Assembly: GCF_004361695.1 (NCBI RefSeq)
Contig: NZ_SNVW01000005.1
Span: forward strand, 124,001-188,000
DNA from: Curtobacterium flaccumfaciens
GTDB taxonomy: Bacteria > Actinomycetota > Actinomycetes > Actinomycetales > Microbacteriaceae
DNA: 64,000 bases
Reading direction: 5' to 3'
Shown: one piece after another, positions 45,066 through 57,614 of the stretch
Numbering within the stretch: the first letter of the stretch is position 1
Layout of the letters: every line of letters starts with the position of its first letter
Position numbers and translations under genes: made by a program
Notes under the pieces: model-generated
Told to the model about the DNA's origin: nothing
Databases searched by the model: none
Seen by the model: the letters and a program-made list of their open reading frames with translations, nothing else

Positions 45066-45266
45066 TTCTCCACAGTGACCGATGGCCGCTGCGGCGTCTC
45101 TCCCCACCCTGGGGGCGGTTCTCCACAGTTCTCCACACTTTCCACACCGCTCTCCACACATCCGTCCCGGAGTTATCCACAGCTCAGTCCACAGTGGGGA
45201 TAATCACACCCGTGTAACTCACCGTTTTGTCCACACCTGTGGACAACTCGCTCGTGCACGTGTGGA
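45066..45266. other. DnaA-box cluster outside oriC
   Basis: A perfect TTATCCACA lies at 45173-45181, TTGTCCACA at 45227-45235 and the inverted box TGTGGACAA at 45238-45246. The core TCCACA occurs about ten times on either strand between 45069 and 45266. The 350-bp spacer between crgA and the rhomboid gene contains no gene. The density matches that of the dnaA-dnaN spacer, so this may titrate DnaA or modulate initiation. Confidence 0.6.
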
Positions 45267-45299
45267 AACCCGATCCCGCAGCCACCGCAGCGCCAACGA

Positions 45300-45334
45300 C
45301 GAACGCCCCGTCGCAGTCTGCGACGGGGCGTTCG
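45300..45334 (-). terminator. 16-bp perfect hairpin terminator after the rhomboid gene
   Basis: CGAACGCCCCGTCGCA and its inverse enclose a GTC loop, 20 bp beyond the rhomboid stop on the complement. Confidence 0.8.
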
Positions 45335-45353
45335 AGGGAGGGTCAGGACGCGA

Positions 45354-46217
45354 TCAGATGCCGAGCCCGACCTGCAGGCCCGCGAACGCGGCGTAGATCG
45401 CTGCGATGAGGACGACCGCCTCGGCGACGAGCAGGCCGATCTGCAGCCCGCGCTGCCGGACGTTGCGCGTCTTCGAGAACACGAACCCGGTGATGAACCC
45501 GAGGACGATCCCACCGACGTGCGCCTGCCACGAGATGTTCGTCCCGGGCAGGAAGCCGACCACGAGGTTCAGGCCCATGATCACGAGGAGCTGGACGGCG
45601 TTGTAGCCGAGGCTCCGTTGGATCACGAAGAACGCCGCGAAGAGGCCGAAGATGGCGCCGGAGGCTCCGACCACCTGGGTGCCCGGGCTGAGCAACGCGA
45701 CCGCGAGGTCACCGCCGAGCCCGGCCAGGAGGTACAGCGCCACGAACCGCCACGTGCCGAGGATGTTCTCGAGCATCCGCCCGAAGATCCACACCGCCCA
45801 CATGTTGAACGCGATGTGGAGGAACGACGAGTGCACGAACAGTCCGGTGACCAGCCGCCACGGCTGCGTGCCGACGAGCGGCGTGTAGAAGCTCAGCCAG
45901 GCGTTGACGTACCCGCCGCTGACCTGGTTGAGCAGCCACAGCACGACCGAGACGACGACGATGACGACCGTCGCCTTCTGGTCGAGCATGGCGAAGCGCC
46001 GCCGGGCGACCGTCATCCCACTGGGACCGTTCGCCCGGCGGTTCGCAGTGAACTGCGCGCGCTGTTCACGCACGCACTCCGGGCAGTGCACCCCGACCGC
46101 CGCCGGCGTCTGGCACTCCGGGCAGATCGTGCGCCCGCACCGCTGGCACAGGACGAAGCTCTGCCGGTCGGGGTGCCGGTAGCAGGTGTTGTTCGAGTTG
46201 TACGCCGGATCGCTCAC
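45354..46217 (-). CDS. Rhomboid-family intramembrane serine protease with N-terminal zinc ribbon
   Basis: This 287-residue protein has residues 10-50 with paired cysteines (CYRHP, CQRCGRTICPEC, HCPEC), a B-box/zinc-ribbon-like module. Six to seven hydrophobic segments follow. The rhomboid core has WRLVTGLFVHSSFLHIAFNM, the catalytic Ser in GASGAIFG and the catalytic His in WQAHVGGIVLGF. It cleaves membrane proteins inside the bilayer; substrates are unknown. The GTG at 46217 lies 8 bp after the cyclophilin stop, so the two form an operon. Confidence 0.93.
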   Translation of the reverse strand: MSDPAYNSNNTCYRHPDRQSFVLCQRCGRTICPECQTPAAVGVHCPECVREQRAQFTANRRANGPSGMTVARRRFAMLDQKATVVIVVVSVVLWLLNQVSGGYVNAWLSFYTPLVGTQPWRLVTGLFVHSSFLHIAFNMWAVWIFGRMLENILGTWRFVALYLLAGLGGDLAVALLSPGTQVVGASGAIFGLFAAFFVIQRSLGYNAVQLLVIMGLNLVVGFLPGTNISWQAHVGGIVLGFITGFVFSKTRNVRQRGLQIGLLVAEAVVLIAAIYAAFAGLQVGLGI

Positions 46218-46225
46218 GTGGTGGC

Positions 46226-46765
46226 TCAGACGTCCTCGACGTCGATGCTCTGGATGAGGACGTCCTCGAGCGGCTTGTCACGGCCGTCGGTGGCGACACC
46301 CTCGATCGCGTCGACGACGGCACGGGACTCGTCGTCCGCGACCTCGCCGAAGATGGTGTGCTTGCCCTGCAGCCACGGCGTCGCCACCGTGGTGATGAAG
46401 AACTGCGAGCCGTTCGTGCCGCGGCCGCCCTGGATGCCGGCGTTCGCCATCGCGAAGATGTACGAGTTCTGGAAGGTGAGCTCCGGGTGGATCTCGTCGT
46501 CGAAGCGGTAGCCCGGGCCGCCGATGCCCTGGCCGAGCGGGTCGCCGCCCTGGATCATGAAGTCCTTGATGATGCGGTGGAAGACCACGCCGTCGTAGAG
46601 CTTGTCCGTCGACACCTTGCCGGTGCCCGGGTGGGTCCATTCCTGCTTGCCCGTCGCGAGGTCGACGAAGTTCTTGACGGTCTTCGGAGCGTGGTTGCCG
46701 AACAGGTTGACGCGGATGTCGCCCTTGTTCGTGTGGATCGTTGCGACAGCAGTGTGCAGAGACAT
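46226..46765 (-). CDS. ppiA: Cyclophilin-type peptidyl-prolyl cis-trans isomerase
   Basis: The 179-residue cytosolic cyclophilin lacks a signal peptide. Active-site blocks are YDGVVFHRIIKDFMIQGGDP (catalytic Arg in FHRII), FAMANAG, GTNGSQFFITT and LQGKHTIFGEV. It accelerates proline isomerisation during folding. On the complement GAGAAT lies 6 nt before the ATG, suggesting a leaderless promoter; GGAAC could also be a weak ribosome site. It is divergent from a hypothetical membrane protein gene. Confidence 0.95.
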   Translation of the reverse strand: MSLHTAVATIHTNKGDIRVNLFGNHAPKTVKNFVDLATGKQEWTHPGTGKVSTDKLYDGVVFHRIIKDFMIQGGDPLGQGIGGPGYRFDDEIHPELTFQNSYIFAMANAGIQGGRGTNGSQFFITTVATPWLQGKHTIFGEVADDESRAVVDAIEGVATDGRDKPLEDVLIQSIDVEDV

Positions 46766-46881
46766 GTTCCGATTCTCGCATGTGTGACCTGCGTACAGAC
46801 GAGACGCACAGGGACGGCTCCGTGACCTGTCAGGCGGCCTGGTGGCAGGATGGGCACACGCCGTTCCGATGGAGGTACCAG

Positions 46882-47460
46882 ATGACGACGATCGAACTGC
46901 CGCGCAAGCGCCGGAAGCAGATCAAGAAGCTCAAGGGCAAGACCGCCTCGCTCCTCGGCGAGCAGCGCAAGGTGCTCGAGCACGCGAACGAGATCCTGGC
47001 CGAGGCCCGCGCCCACGCCGCCGATGCAGCACGCAAGGACATCGCTCCCCGGGTGCAGAACGCGATCGACAACGGGATCCGTCCCGCCGTGGCCACCGGC
47101 GTGCACGCAGCCACCTCGGCTGCGCAGACCGCGTCGCACCGCTTCCAGACCGAGGTCATCCCCGGGCTGGTCTCGACCGCCGGCTCCGTCCTCAGCGTGG
47201 GCGACCTCGCGAAGGACCCGCGGGTCAAGAAGCTCGTGAAGAACGCCCAGAAGAAGAGCAAGAAGGCTCGCAAGGCCGCCGCCAAGTACGTGCCGGCCGC
47301 GCAGCAGAAGAAGGGCCTCGGCTTCGGGGGCGTCGCGCTCATCGTGGTCGGCGTGGTCGCCGTCGCCGGTGCCGCGTACGCCGCGTACCAGACGCTCCGC
47401 GCCGACGACGACCTCTGGGTCGCCGACGACGCCGACACGGCGGAGAAGCCCTCCGCCTGA
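46882..47460 (+). CDS. Hypothetical basic coiled-coil protein with C-terminal membrane helix
   Basis: The 192-residue protein starts MTTIELPRKRRKQIKKLKGK with GGAGG 6 nt upstream. Residues 20-140 are Ala/Lys/Arg-rich helices, one of which (KDPRVKKLVKNAQKKSKKAR) is very basic and could touch nucleic acid or phospholipid heads. A single hydrophobic helix GVALIVVGVVAVAGAAYAAY lies near residues 150-169, and the tail is acidic. It resembles actinobacterial envelope or nucleoid-associated hypothetical proteins but I cannot assign a family. Confidence 0.8.
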   Translation: MTTIELPRKRRKQIKKLKGKTASLLGEQRKVLEHANEILAEARAHAADAARKDIAPRVQNAIDNGIRPAVATGVHAATSAAQTASHRFQTEVIPGLVSTAGSVLSVGDLAKDPRVKKLVKNAQKKSKKARKAAAKYVPAAQQKKGLGFGGVALIVVGVVAVAGAAYAAYQTLRADDDLWVADDADTAEKPSA

Positions 47461-47473
47461 CCTCCCGGTTCGT

Positions 47474-47506
47474 ACGAAGGGCCCCGGCATCGCCGGGGCC
47501 CTTCGT
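47474..47506 (+). terminator. 15-bp perfect hairpin terminator
   Basis: ACGAAGGGCCCCGGC and its inverse enclose a 3-nt loop, 13 bp after the hypothetical protein stop, and the right arm is followed by CGTC. Confidence 0.8.
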
Positions 47507-47558
47507 CGTCCCGCGGGCGCGGTCACACGATCGCGGGCGCGGACGGCTCCGGCTCCGG

Positions 47559-47626
47559 CTCCGCCGAGCGGGTGAAAAACGTCCCGCTCACCGCCGAGGG
47601 TGCCATTTCGTACCCGCTCGGCGGAG
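47559..47626. repeat. 15-bp perfect inverted repeat with structured interior
   Basis: CTCCGCCGAGCGGGT (47559-47573) and ACCCGCTCGGCGGAG (47612-47626) flank 38 nt that include GGTGA/TCACC. The surrounding 47507-48119 (613 bp) holds no gene I can support. Confidence 0.6.
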
Positions 47627-47665
47627 TACCGACGGCACGTCACGCCCGCTCACGCACCCACCCGA

Positions 47666-47709
47666 CGGACTGGAGGCGCGTACCGCCCCCGCCCCGCGCC
47701 TCCAGTCCG
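47666..47709. repeat. Inverted pair of dispersed CCTCCAG elements
   Basis: CGGACTGGAGGCGCG (47666-47680) and CGCGCCTCCAGTCCG (47695-47709) are perfect inverse copies around a 14-nt loop. Confidence 0.75.
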
Positions 47710-47829
47710 GAAGATGCGCAGCATCACCGCCGCGAGATCGCACTCCCGCGCCCCAAGCCCACCGGTCCCCGCGCCAAACCGCGATCTCGGCGAAGGGCCC
47801 GCGACCACCGACGACGCGACCCGACGACC

Positions 47830-48016
47830 GAGCGCGAGCCGAACGCCGAACGCGAGCCAAACGCCGAACGCCGAACGCGAGCCGCACGCACGGCGCTGAC
47901 CGATCGCCGGGCGCAAGCCGAACCCCGAACGCGAGCCGAACACCGGGCGCAAGCCGAACGCCGGGCGTAAGCCACATGCCGGGCGCGAGCCACATGCCGG
48001 CCGCAAGCCGAACGCC
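47830..48016. repeat. 18-bp minisatellite, about ten units
   Basis: Units of consensus GGGCGCAAGCCGAACGCC run from 47830 to 48016 with a 7-bp partial unit at 47866-47872. Six clean units occupy 47909-48016. Open frames across it on both strands only reflect the repeat (hexapeptide such as GVRLAP), so it is not regarded as coding. It lies 104 bp from the tRNA-Ala gene. Confidence 0.8.
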
Positions 48017-48119
48017 AGGCGGAGCCATCGCGGAGCGGCGCGCCGAAGGCGCCGACAAGCACAAACGACCGAGCAAGGCGAAGCGAGGAACGAGCGGAGC
48101 AGTGCTCACGCCGAGGGAG

Positions 48120-48192
48120 TGGAGCCTAGGAGAATCGAACTCCTGACATCCTGCTTGCAAAGCAGGCGCTCTACCAACTGAGCTAAGGCCCC
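48120..48192 (-). tRNA. tRNA-Ala (anticodon TGC)
   Basis: The complement begins GGGGCCTTAGCTCAGTTGGT, has anticodon stem CCTGC/GCAGG with loop TTTGCAA (anticodon TGC), T arm AGGAGTTCGATTCTCCT and ends AGGCTCCA. CCA is not encoded. Confidence 0.96.
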
Positions 48193-48224
48193 GAGACACC
48201 CATGCTACGGGTGTCGGAGGGAAG

Positions 48225-48301
48225 TGGTGGGGCTACAAGGACTTGAACCTTGGACCTCTTCGTTATCAGCGAAGCGCTCTAACCGCCTGAGCTATAGCCC
48301 C
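48225..48301 (-). tRNA. tRNA-Ile (anticodon GAT)
   Basis: The complement begins GGGGCTATAGCTCAGGCGGT, with anticodon loop CTGATAA (anticodon GAT), T arm CAAGGTTCAAGTCCTTG and acceptor TAGCCCC followed by encoded ACCA. It is the first of the Ile-Ala pair, 32 bp apart. Such pairs are often inside rRNA operons, but no rRNA lies here; they follow gyrA and DUF3566 as in other actinobacteria. Confidence 0.96.
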
Positions 48302-48376
48302 TCAGACCGGATGAAAGCCTACCGTACCGATCCCGCAGAACGAAATCGAGCGGTCGGCCTCATCCGGCCGGGTGTG

Positions 48377-48776
48377 TCAGTTGTTCGTGAAGCCCACGAG
48401 CAGGCCGCCCGTGATCCGCACACTGAGGTTGTAGAGGACACTCACGATCGCGCCGAGCACGGTGCCGACGACCACGTTGAGGATGCCCACGACGATGGAG
48501 AACCCGAGCACCTGTCCCAGCGAGAACTGGTCCATGATCGAGTAGTTGTTCTGCCCGGTGACGTCCTTCAGGAGCGAGTCGATCTCGCCGAAGACACCGG
48601 TCTGGTTCAGGATGACCCACACGAGTGCCGTGGCGACGACGATCACGATGGAGCCGGCCAGGGCGATGAGGAAGCTGAGCTTCACCATCGACCAGAAGTC
48701 GACGTACACGAGCCGCAGTCGCACCTGACGGGTGCCGACGGGCCGCTTCGCCTTCTTCTGGAGCTTCTCGGCGACA

Positions 48777-48784
<8 letters not shown>
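48377..48784 (-). CDS. DUF3566 membrane protein
   Basis: The 135-residue protein starts [51 protein letters not shown] and a C-terminal helix [26 protein letters not shown] make two membrane segments joined by an outer loop. DUF3566 proteins follow gyrA in many actinobacteria, and mycobacterial members are linked to division or growth-pole control (CwsA-region context). The ATG overlaps the end of gyrA by 8 bp, so translation is coupled. Confidence 0.92.
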
Positions 48785-51434
<2,650 letters not shown>

Positions 51435-51470
51435 GTGGCTTGGTCACCTTTCTGGTGGCCCTCCGGGCGA

Positions 51471-51560
51471 GAGCCTGGAGGCACTGGTTCCGTTCGTCGC
51501 GCCGGGCGCGACGACAGGCGGTCGGGACTGGTCGACGCGGCTGGCACCGCGCCTCCTGTC
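51471..51560. repeat. Dispersed-element pair with central hairpin between gyrB and gyrA
   Basis: GCCTGGAGGCACTGG at 51473-51487 and GCTGGCACCGCGCCTCC at 51540-51556 are opposing CCTCCAG-type copies. Between them CGTCGCGC-CGG-GCGCGACG (51495-51513) forms an 8-bp hairpin. This is the whole gyrB-gyrA spacer apart from the gyrA ribosome site AAAGGTG. Confidence 0.65.
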
Positions 51561-53621
<2,061 letters not shown>

Positions 53622-53697
53622 TCAGGACCCCCTCGTCCGAGGGCTGAAATCGGCCGTTCAGCGGCCGAAATCGGTACCAGAGGATGATTTCGTCGGC

Positions 53698-54198
53698 TCA
53701 ACCGTAGGTATCGCGAGGACCACGCCCCTGGACCGTCCTGGGGCCGCGTTTCCAGGTGGGGGCGTCGGGGCCCGAAACCCGGATCGACTGGACCCCGGCT
53801 TCCGGGTGCCGCTCGGCGATGGTCGTCGTGATGGTGCTCCGCATCAGCCGGAGCTGCGTCGCCCACGCCGTCGAGTCGCACCGGATGACCAGTGCGCCGT
53901 CGTCGATCGTCATCGGACGGGAGTGCTTCGCGAGCTCGTCGCCGACCACCGCGGGCCAGTCCACGAAGAGCTCGGAACGGGCGAGCGGCTCGGTCCAGCC
54001 GAGCTCCTGGGCGAGGGAACCGACGACGTCGCCGAGGCCCTTCGGTTCGCGACCGCGGCCGTACGGCACGGAGTCGGGGTCGAGGGCACTCATCCGGCGG
54101 CGTCGGGCGTCGACGCCGCGCTTCGAGGGGTCGCCGAAGACGGCGCGGAGGTGACGGTAGACGCGGGACGGCTCGGTGGGTCGCGACGGCTTCGGCAT
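53698..54198 (-). CDS. DUF721 protein (DciA-like)
   Basis: The 166-residue protein has its DUF721 core at about residues 55-140: LGDVVGSLAQELGWTEPLA, WPAVVGDELAKHSRPM and GALVIRCDSTAWATQLRLM. This domain (KH-like) defines DciA, the likely replicative-helicase loader partner in bacteria without DnaC; in mycobacteria it acts with DnaB. Position between recF and gyrB is conserved. The ATG shares one base with the recF stop. A basic N-terminus (MPKPSRPTEPSRVYRHLRA) may contact DNA. Confidence 0.93.
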   Translation of the reverse strand: MPKPSRPTEPSRVYRHLRAVFGDPSKRGVDARRRRMSALDPDSVPYGRGREPKGLGDVVGSLAQELGWTEPLARSELFVDWPAVVGDELAKHSRPMTIDDGALVIRCDSTAWATQLRLMRSTITTTIAERHPEAGVQSIRVSGPDAPTWKRGPRTVQGRGPRDTYG

Positions 54199-55463
54199 CA
54201 GACGCCGGCTTCCGTCGCGGGTGCGTCCGTCGGAGCTGCTTCCGTCGCGGCTGCTTCCGCGCTTTCGGGCGGCCTGGAGGCGCGGCTCGCGTCCGCCTCG
54301 TCGGTCACGATGGTGCCGGCTTCGATCCGGACGGTGTGTGCCGCCAGCTGCACCGGCACGTCACCGAAGACCGCAGCGGTGATGAGCACCTGCTCGTAGT
54401 CGGCGACCGCTCCGGCCAGGCGCTCCCGGCGGGACTCGTCGAGTTCGGCGAACACGTCGTCGAGGATGATGATCGGGTCACCGAGGCTCGACTCGGCGCG
54501 GAGGATCGAGGCGCTGGCGAGCTTCATCGCGAGCGCGAACGACCACGATTCGCCGTGACTTGCGTACCCACGGGCGGGTAACCCGTTCAGCTGGAAGAGC
54601 ACGTCGTCGCGGTGCGGTCCGACCAGGGTGAGTCCTCGGTCGAGTTCGTCCCGACGTCGCCGCTCCAGCGCCGCACGGAACGCGTCGCCTGCGGCCGTCA
54701 CCGACACCGGCTCGTCCGGCGTCCCGAGCACCGGGTCCGTCGCCGCCGCGTCCTCCGGGTCGCCGCCGCGGACGCTGAGCACGCCCGCGATCGACGCCTC
54801 GTGCCGTTCGCCGGCGACGGTCGCGTACGCCTCGGCGACGAAGGGCGCCAGGCGCCGGGTCAGGTGGTCGCGCGCGGCGATGATCTCGGCTCCGAACGCC
54901 ACGAGCCGGTCGTCCCAGACGTCGAGCGTCGCGAGTGAACCGGCCTTCGCCCCGGTGGCGCGCGCCGACTTCAGCAGGGTGTTCCGCTGTCGGAGCGTCC
55001 GGTCGTAGTCGGCGAGGACGCCCTGCATCCGGGGCGCGATCTGGCCGAGCAGTTCATCGAGCATCCGGCGCCGCCCGGCCGGTTCGCCGCGAACGAGTGC
55101 GAGGTCCTCGGGCGCGAAGAGCACGCTCGTGCAGTACCGCGGCAGCTCGCGCGGCTTGATCGCCGAGCGGTTGACCTGCGCCCGGTTCGCCCCGGTGCGG
55201 TTGATCTGCACCTCGGCGAGGATGCTCCGGTCCTCGTGGGCGAGCCGCGCACGGACGATCGCCGCGTCGCAGCCCTGCCGCACGAGTGCCGCGTCGGTGG
55301 GGACACGGTGCGAGCCGAGGGTGGAGAGGTACCCGATCGCCTCGACCAGGTTCGTCTTCCCCTGGCCGTTCCGCCCGACGAACAGGTTCGGCCCGCGTGC
55401 GAGGTCGACGTCCGCCTCCCGGTAGTTCCGGAAGTCGGTGAGCTGGAGATGGTCGACGTGCAC
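54198..55463 (-). CDS. recF: DNA replication and repair protein RecF
   Basis: The 421-residue SMC-like ATPase has Walker A in FVGRNGQGKTNLVEAIGYL near residue 30, the signature region, Walker B in PIIILDDVFAELDESRRERL near residue 325, and D-loop. It loads RecA at gaps. The C-terminal 35 residues are Ala/Glu/Thr low complexity and include a 19-bp copy of the dispersed element (54272-54290). The start ATG is 38 bp after the gnd stop. Confidence 0.96.
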   Translation of the reverse strand: MHVDHLQLTDFRNYREADVDLARGPNLFVGRNGQGKTNLVEAIGYLSTLGSHRVPTDAALVRQGCDAAIVRARLAHEDRSILAEVQINRTGANRAQVNRSAIKPRELPRYCTSVLFAPEDLALVRGEPAGRRRMLDELLGQIAPRMQGVLADYDRTLRQRNTLLKSARATGAKAGSLATLDVWDDRLVAFGAEIIAARDHLTRRLAPFVAEAYATVAGERHEASIAGVLSVRGGDPEDAAATDPVLGTPDEPVSVTAAGDAFRAALERRRRDELDRGLTLVGPHRDDVLFQLNGLPARGYASHGESWSFALAMKLASASILRAESSLGDPIIILDDVFAELDESRRERLAGAVADYEQVLITAAVFGDVPVQLAAHTVRIEAGTIVTDEADASRASRPPESAEAAATEAAPTDAPATEAGV

Positions 55464-55501
55464 GCGGGCCGATACGGGTCGAGGTGGTTACCTCGGCAGG
55501 A

Positions 55502-56389
55502 CTACGCCTTCTTGACGGCGTGACCGCCGAACTGGTTGCGGAGCGCCGCGACGGCCTTCATCGTCGGGGACGCACTGCCCTGACGCGAGACGAAGCGCGC
55601 GAAGATCGACGCCGAGAGCGCGGGCATCGGCACCGCGAGCTCGATGCCCTCTTCGAGCGTCCAGCGGCCCTCGCCCGAGTCCTCGACGTAGCCCTCGAGG
55701 GCGTCGAGCTTCGGGTCCTCGTTGAGGGCGAGCACCATGAGGTCGAGCAGCCAGGAGCGCACGACGGTGCCGCGCTGCCATCCGGCGAACACGGCGGGGA
55801 CGTCGTGGATGATGTCCTTCGCCTCGAGGAGCTCGTAGCCCTCGCCGTACGCCTGCATGATCGCGTACTCGATGCCGTTGTGGACCATCTTCGCGTAGTG
55901 ACCGGCACCGATCGGGCCGGCGTGCGAGAAGCCCTCTTCGCGCGGGCCCTCGGGGCGGAGCGCATCGAAGACCGGCATCGCGAACTCGACGTCCTTGGCG
56001 TCACCGCCGACCATCAGGCCGTAGCCGTTGTCCTTGCCCCAGACGCCACCGGAGACGCCGGCGTCCATGTAGCGGATGCCCTTGGCGCCGAGCTGCTCGG
56101 CGTGCACGGAGTCGTCCAGCCACTTCGAGTTGCCGCCGTCGATGACCAGGTCGCCCTCGCTGAGGACGCCGGCGAGCTCGGTGATCACGTCGTCGGTGAT
56201 CTTGCCGTGCGGGACCATGACCCAGACGAGCTTCTGGCCCTCGGGGAGCGCTGCTGCGAGGTCGGCGAGGCTGGCCACATCGGAGACGGCGGGGTTCGCG
56301 TCGTACCCGGTGACCTCGATGCCTGCGTTGCGGAGACGGGCACGCATGTTGTTGCCCATGCGACCGAGGCCGACAAGACCGATGTGCAT
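55502..56389 (-). CDS. gnd: 6-phosphogluconate dehydrogenase, decarboxylating (short type)
   Basis: The 295-residue dehydrogenase has HIGLVGLGRMGNNMRARL as the N-terminal dinucleotide fold, VIDGGNSKWLDDS, GISGG-like DAGVSGGVWG and MVHNGIEYAIMQAYGEG, where the His-Asn-Gly-Ile-Glu-Tyr block is the active site. It belongs to the short GndA/YqeC form and oxidises 6-phosphogluconate to ribulose-5-phosphate and CO2. Its place between dnaN and recF is a conserved actinobacterial oddity. Confidence 0.95.
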   Translation of the reverse strand: MHIGLVGLGRMGNNMRARLRNAGIEVTGYDANPAVSDVASLADLAAALPEGQKLVWVMVPHGKITDDVITELAGVLSEGDLVIDGGNSKWLDDSVHAEQLGAKGIRYMDAGVSGGVWGKDNGYGLMVGGDAKDVEFAMPVFDALRPEGPREEGFSHAGPIGAGHYAKMVHNGIEYAIMQAYGEGYELLEAKDIIHDVPAVFAGWQRGTVVRSWLLDLMVLALNEDPKLDALEGYVEDSGEGRWTLEEGIELAVPMPALSASIFARFVSRQGSASPTMKAVAALRNQFGGHAVKKA

Positions 56390-56459
56390 GATTTCCTCTT
56401 CTGTTCGTCGTCGCGCTGATGCAGGGATGGCGCGTCAGCGCAGTGTTCGGCTGTTGCGC

Positions 56460-57614
56460 TTACCGCAGCAGGAGATTGGGCTGCAGCAGGTACCGGTATC
56501 CGTCCGCTGCCGGGGCCTCTTGCGAGGTCTGCCCGGTGATGAGCACCGGGCCCGGCTTGTTGGGGTTCTCCGTCTTGGTGAAGGAGATGCGGACGAACTC
56601 GGAGTGCACCGCGTTCAACCCGTCCAGGAGGAAGGCGGGCTTCAACGAGACCACCGTTTCCTCACCGGTCAGCAACGCACTGATCGACTCTGACGCCTGC
56701 GCTTGTTCGGAACCGATCGCCTCGAGCGTGAGCCCGTCGACCGTGAAGGAGAACCGGAGCGCGGCTTCGCGCTCCAGGACGAGGGAGACCCGTCGGACCG
56801 CTTCGACCAGTTCCGCGGTGTTGATCACCGCGTGGTCCTGGACGGTCTCGGGGAAGAGCCGGCGCACCGGCGGGTAGTTGCCCTTGATGAGCAGCGACGT
56901 CACCGTCTTGTCGTCGGCGTGGAACGCGATGAGCTCGCGCTCGGAGGAACCGCTGATCGACACCGAGACGGTGGAGGCCGAGCCGAACGTGCGGCCGACT
57001 TCCTGCAGCGTGCGGGCCGGCACGAGTGCGTGGAGCGGTGCGCTCTCGGACTCGCCGGTGCGGCCGGAGTCCCACTGGATCGTGCGGACCGCGACGCGGT
57101 AGCGGTCGGTCGCGATGAGCGAGACGTCGTGGTCGCCGACCTCGAGCTGCACGCCGGTGATCACCGGGGTGACGTCGTCGCGGCTGGCGGCGACGGCGAC
57201 CTGCGACACCGCTTCGGAGAACGCGTCGCCGGGGATCACACCCGTCTGCGCACCGATCTCCGGGAGGGTCGGGTACTCCTCGACCGGCATCGACAGGAGC
57301 GTGAAGTGGGCCGAGCCGCAGCTGACCGAGATCTTCGCGTCCTCGGTGGTGAAGGTGACCGGGGCGTTCGGCAGCCGGCTCGCGATGTCGTTGAGCAGTC
57401 GGCCCGAGACGAGCACGGTGCCGGGATCGTCGATCTGCGCGGTGATCGACGTCTGCGCCGAGACCTCGTAGTCGAACGAGGAGAGCGTGAGCCGGTCACC
57501 CTCTGCGTGGATCAGGACGCCCGACAGGATCGGGAGGGTCGTGCGCTGTGGGAGGAGCTTCACCGCGAAGGAGACGGCTTCGGAGAAGACGTCCCGGTTG
57601 ACCTCGAACTTCAC
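56460..57614 (-). CDS. dnaN: DNA polymerase III sliding clamp (beta subunit)
   Basis: The 384-residue clamp has three topologically equal domains of about 120 residues, with MKFEVNRDVFSEAVSFAVKLLPQRTTLPIL at the start and PVLITGQTSQEAPAADGYRYLLQPNLLLR at the end, typical clamp boundaries. It encircles DNA and tethers polymerase. The GTG at 57614 is used because the conserved KFEV follows directly; the frame upstream is unlike a clamp. Confidence 0.96.
   Translation of the reverse strand: MKFEVNRDVFSEAVSFAVKLLPQRTTLPILSGVLIHAEGDRLTLSSFDYEVSAQTSITAQIDDPGTVLVSGRLLNDIASRLPNAPVTFTTEDAKISVSCGSAHFTLLSMPVEEYPTLPEIGAQTGVIPGDAFSEAVSQVAVAASRDDVTPVITGVQLEVGDHDVSLIATDRYRVAVRTIQWDSGRTGESESAPLHALVPARTLQEVGRTFGSASTVSVSISGSSERELIAFHADDKTVTSLLIKGNYPPVRRLFPETVQDHAVINTAELVEAVRRVSLVLEREAALRFSFTVDGLTLEAIGSEQAQASESISALLTGEETVVSLKPAFLLDGLNAVHSEFVRISFTKTENPNKPGPVLITGQTSQEAPAADGYRYLLQPNLLLR

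Noticed and set aside
47830-48016. Possible CRISPR array
   Set aside because: Units are contiguous 18-bp repeats without unique spacers, and no cas gene is nearby.
47588-48199. A 203-codon open frame on the complement across the minisatellite
   Set aside because: Its first codons lie inside the tRNA-Ala gene and most of the rest is the 18-bp repeat read as a hexapeptide; there is no ribosome site.
48120-48301. Remnant of an rRNA operon suggested by the Ile-Ala tRNA pair
   Set aside because: No 16S, 23S or 5S sequence lies on either side; such a pair after gyrA is usual in actinobacteria.
55502-56389. gnd between dnaN and recF as a novel insertion
   Set aside because: This order is common in actinobacteria and is not unusual.
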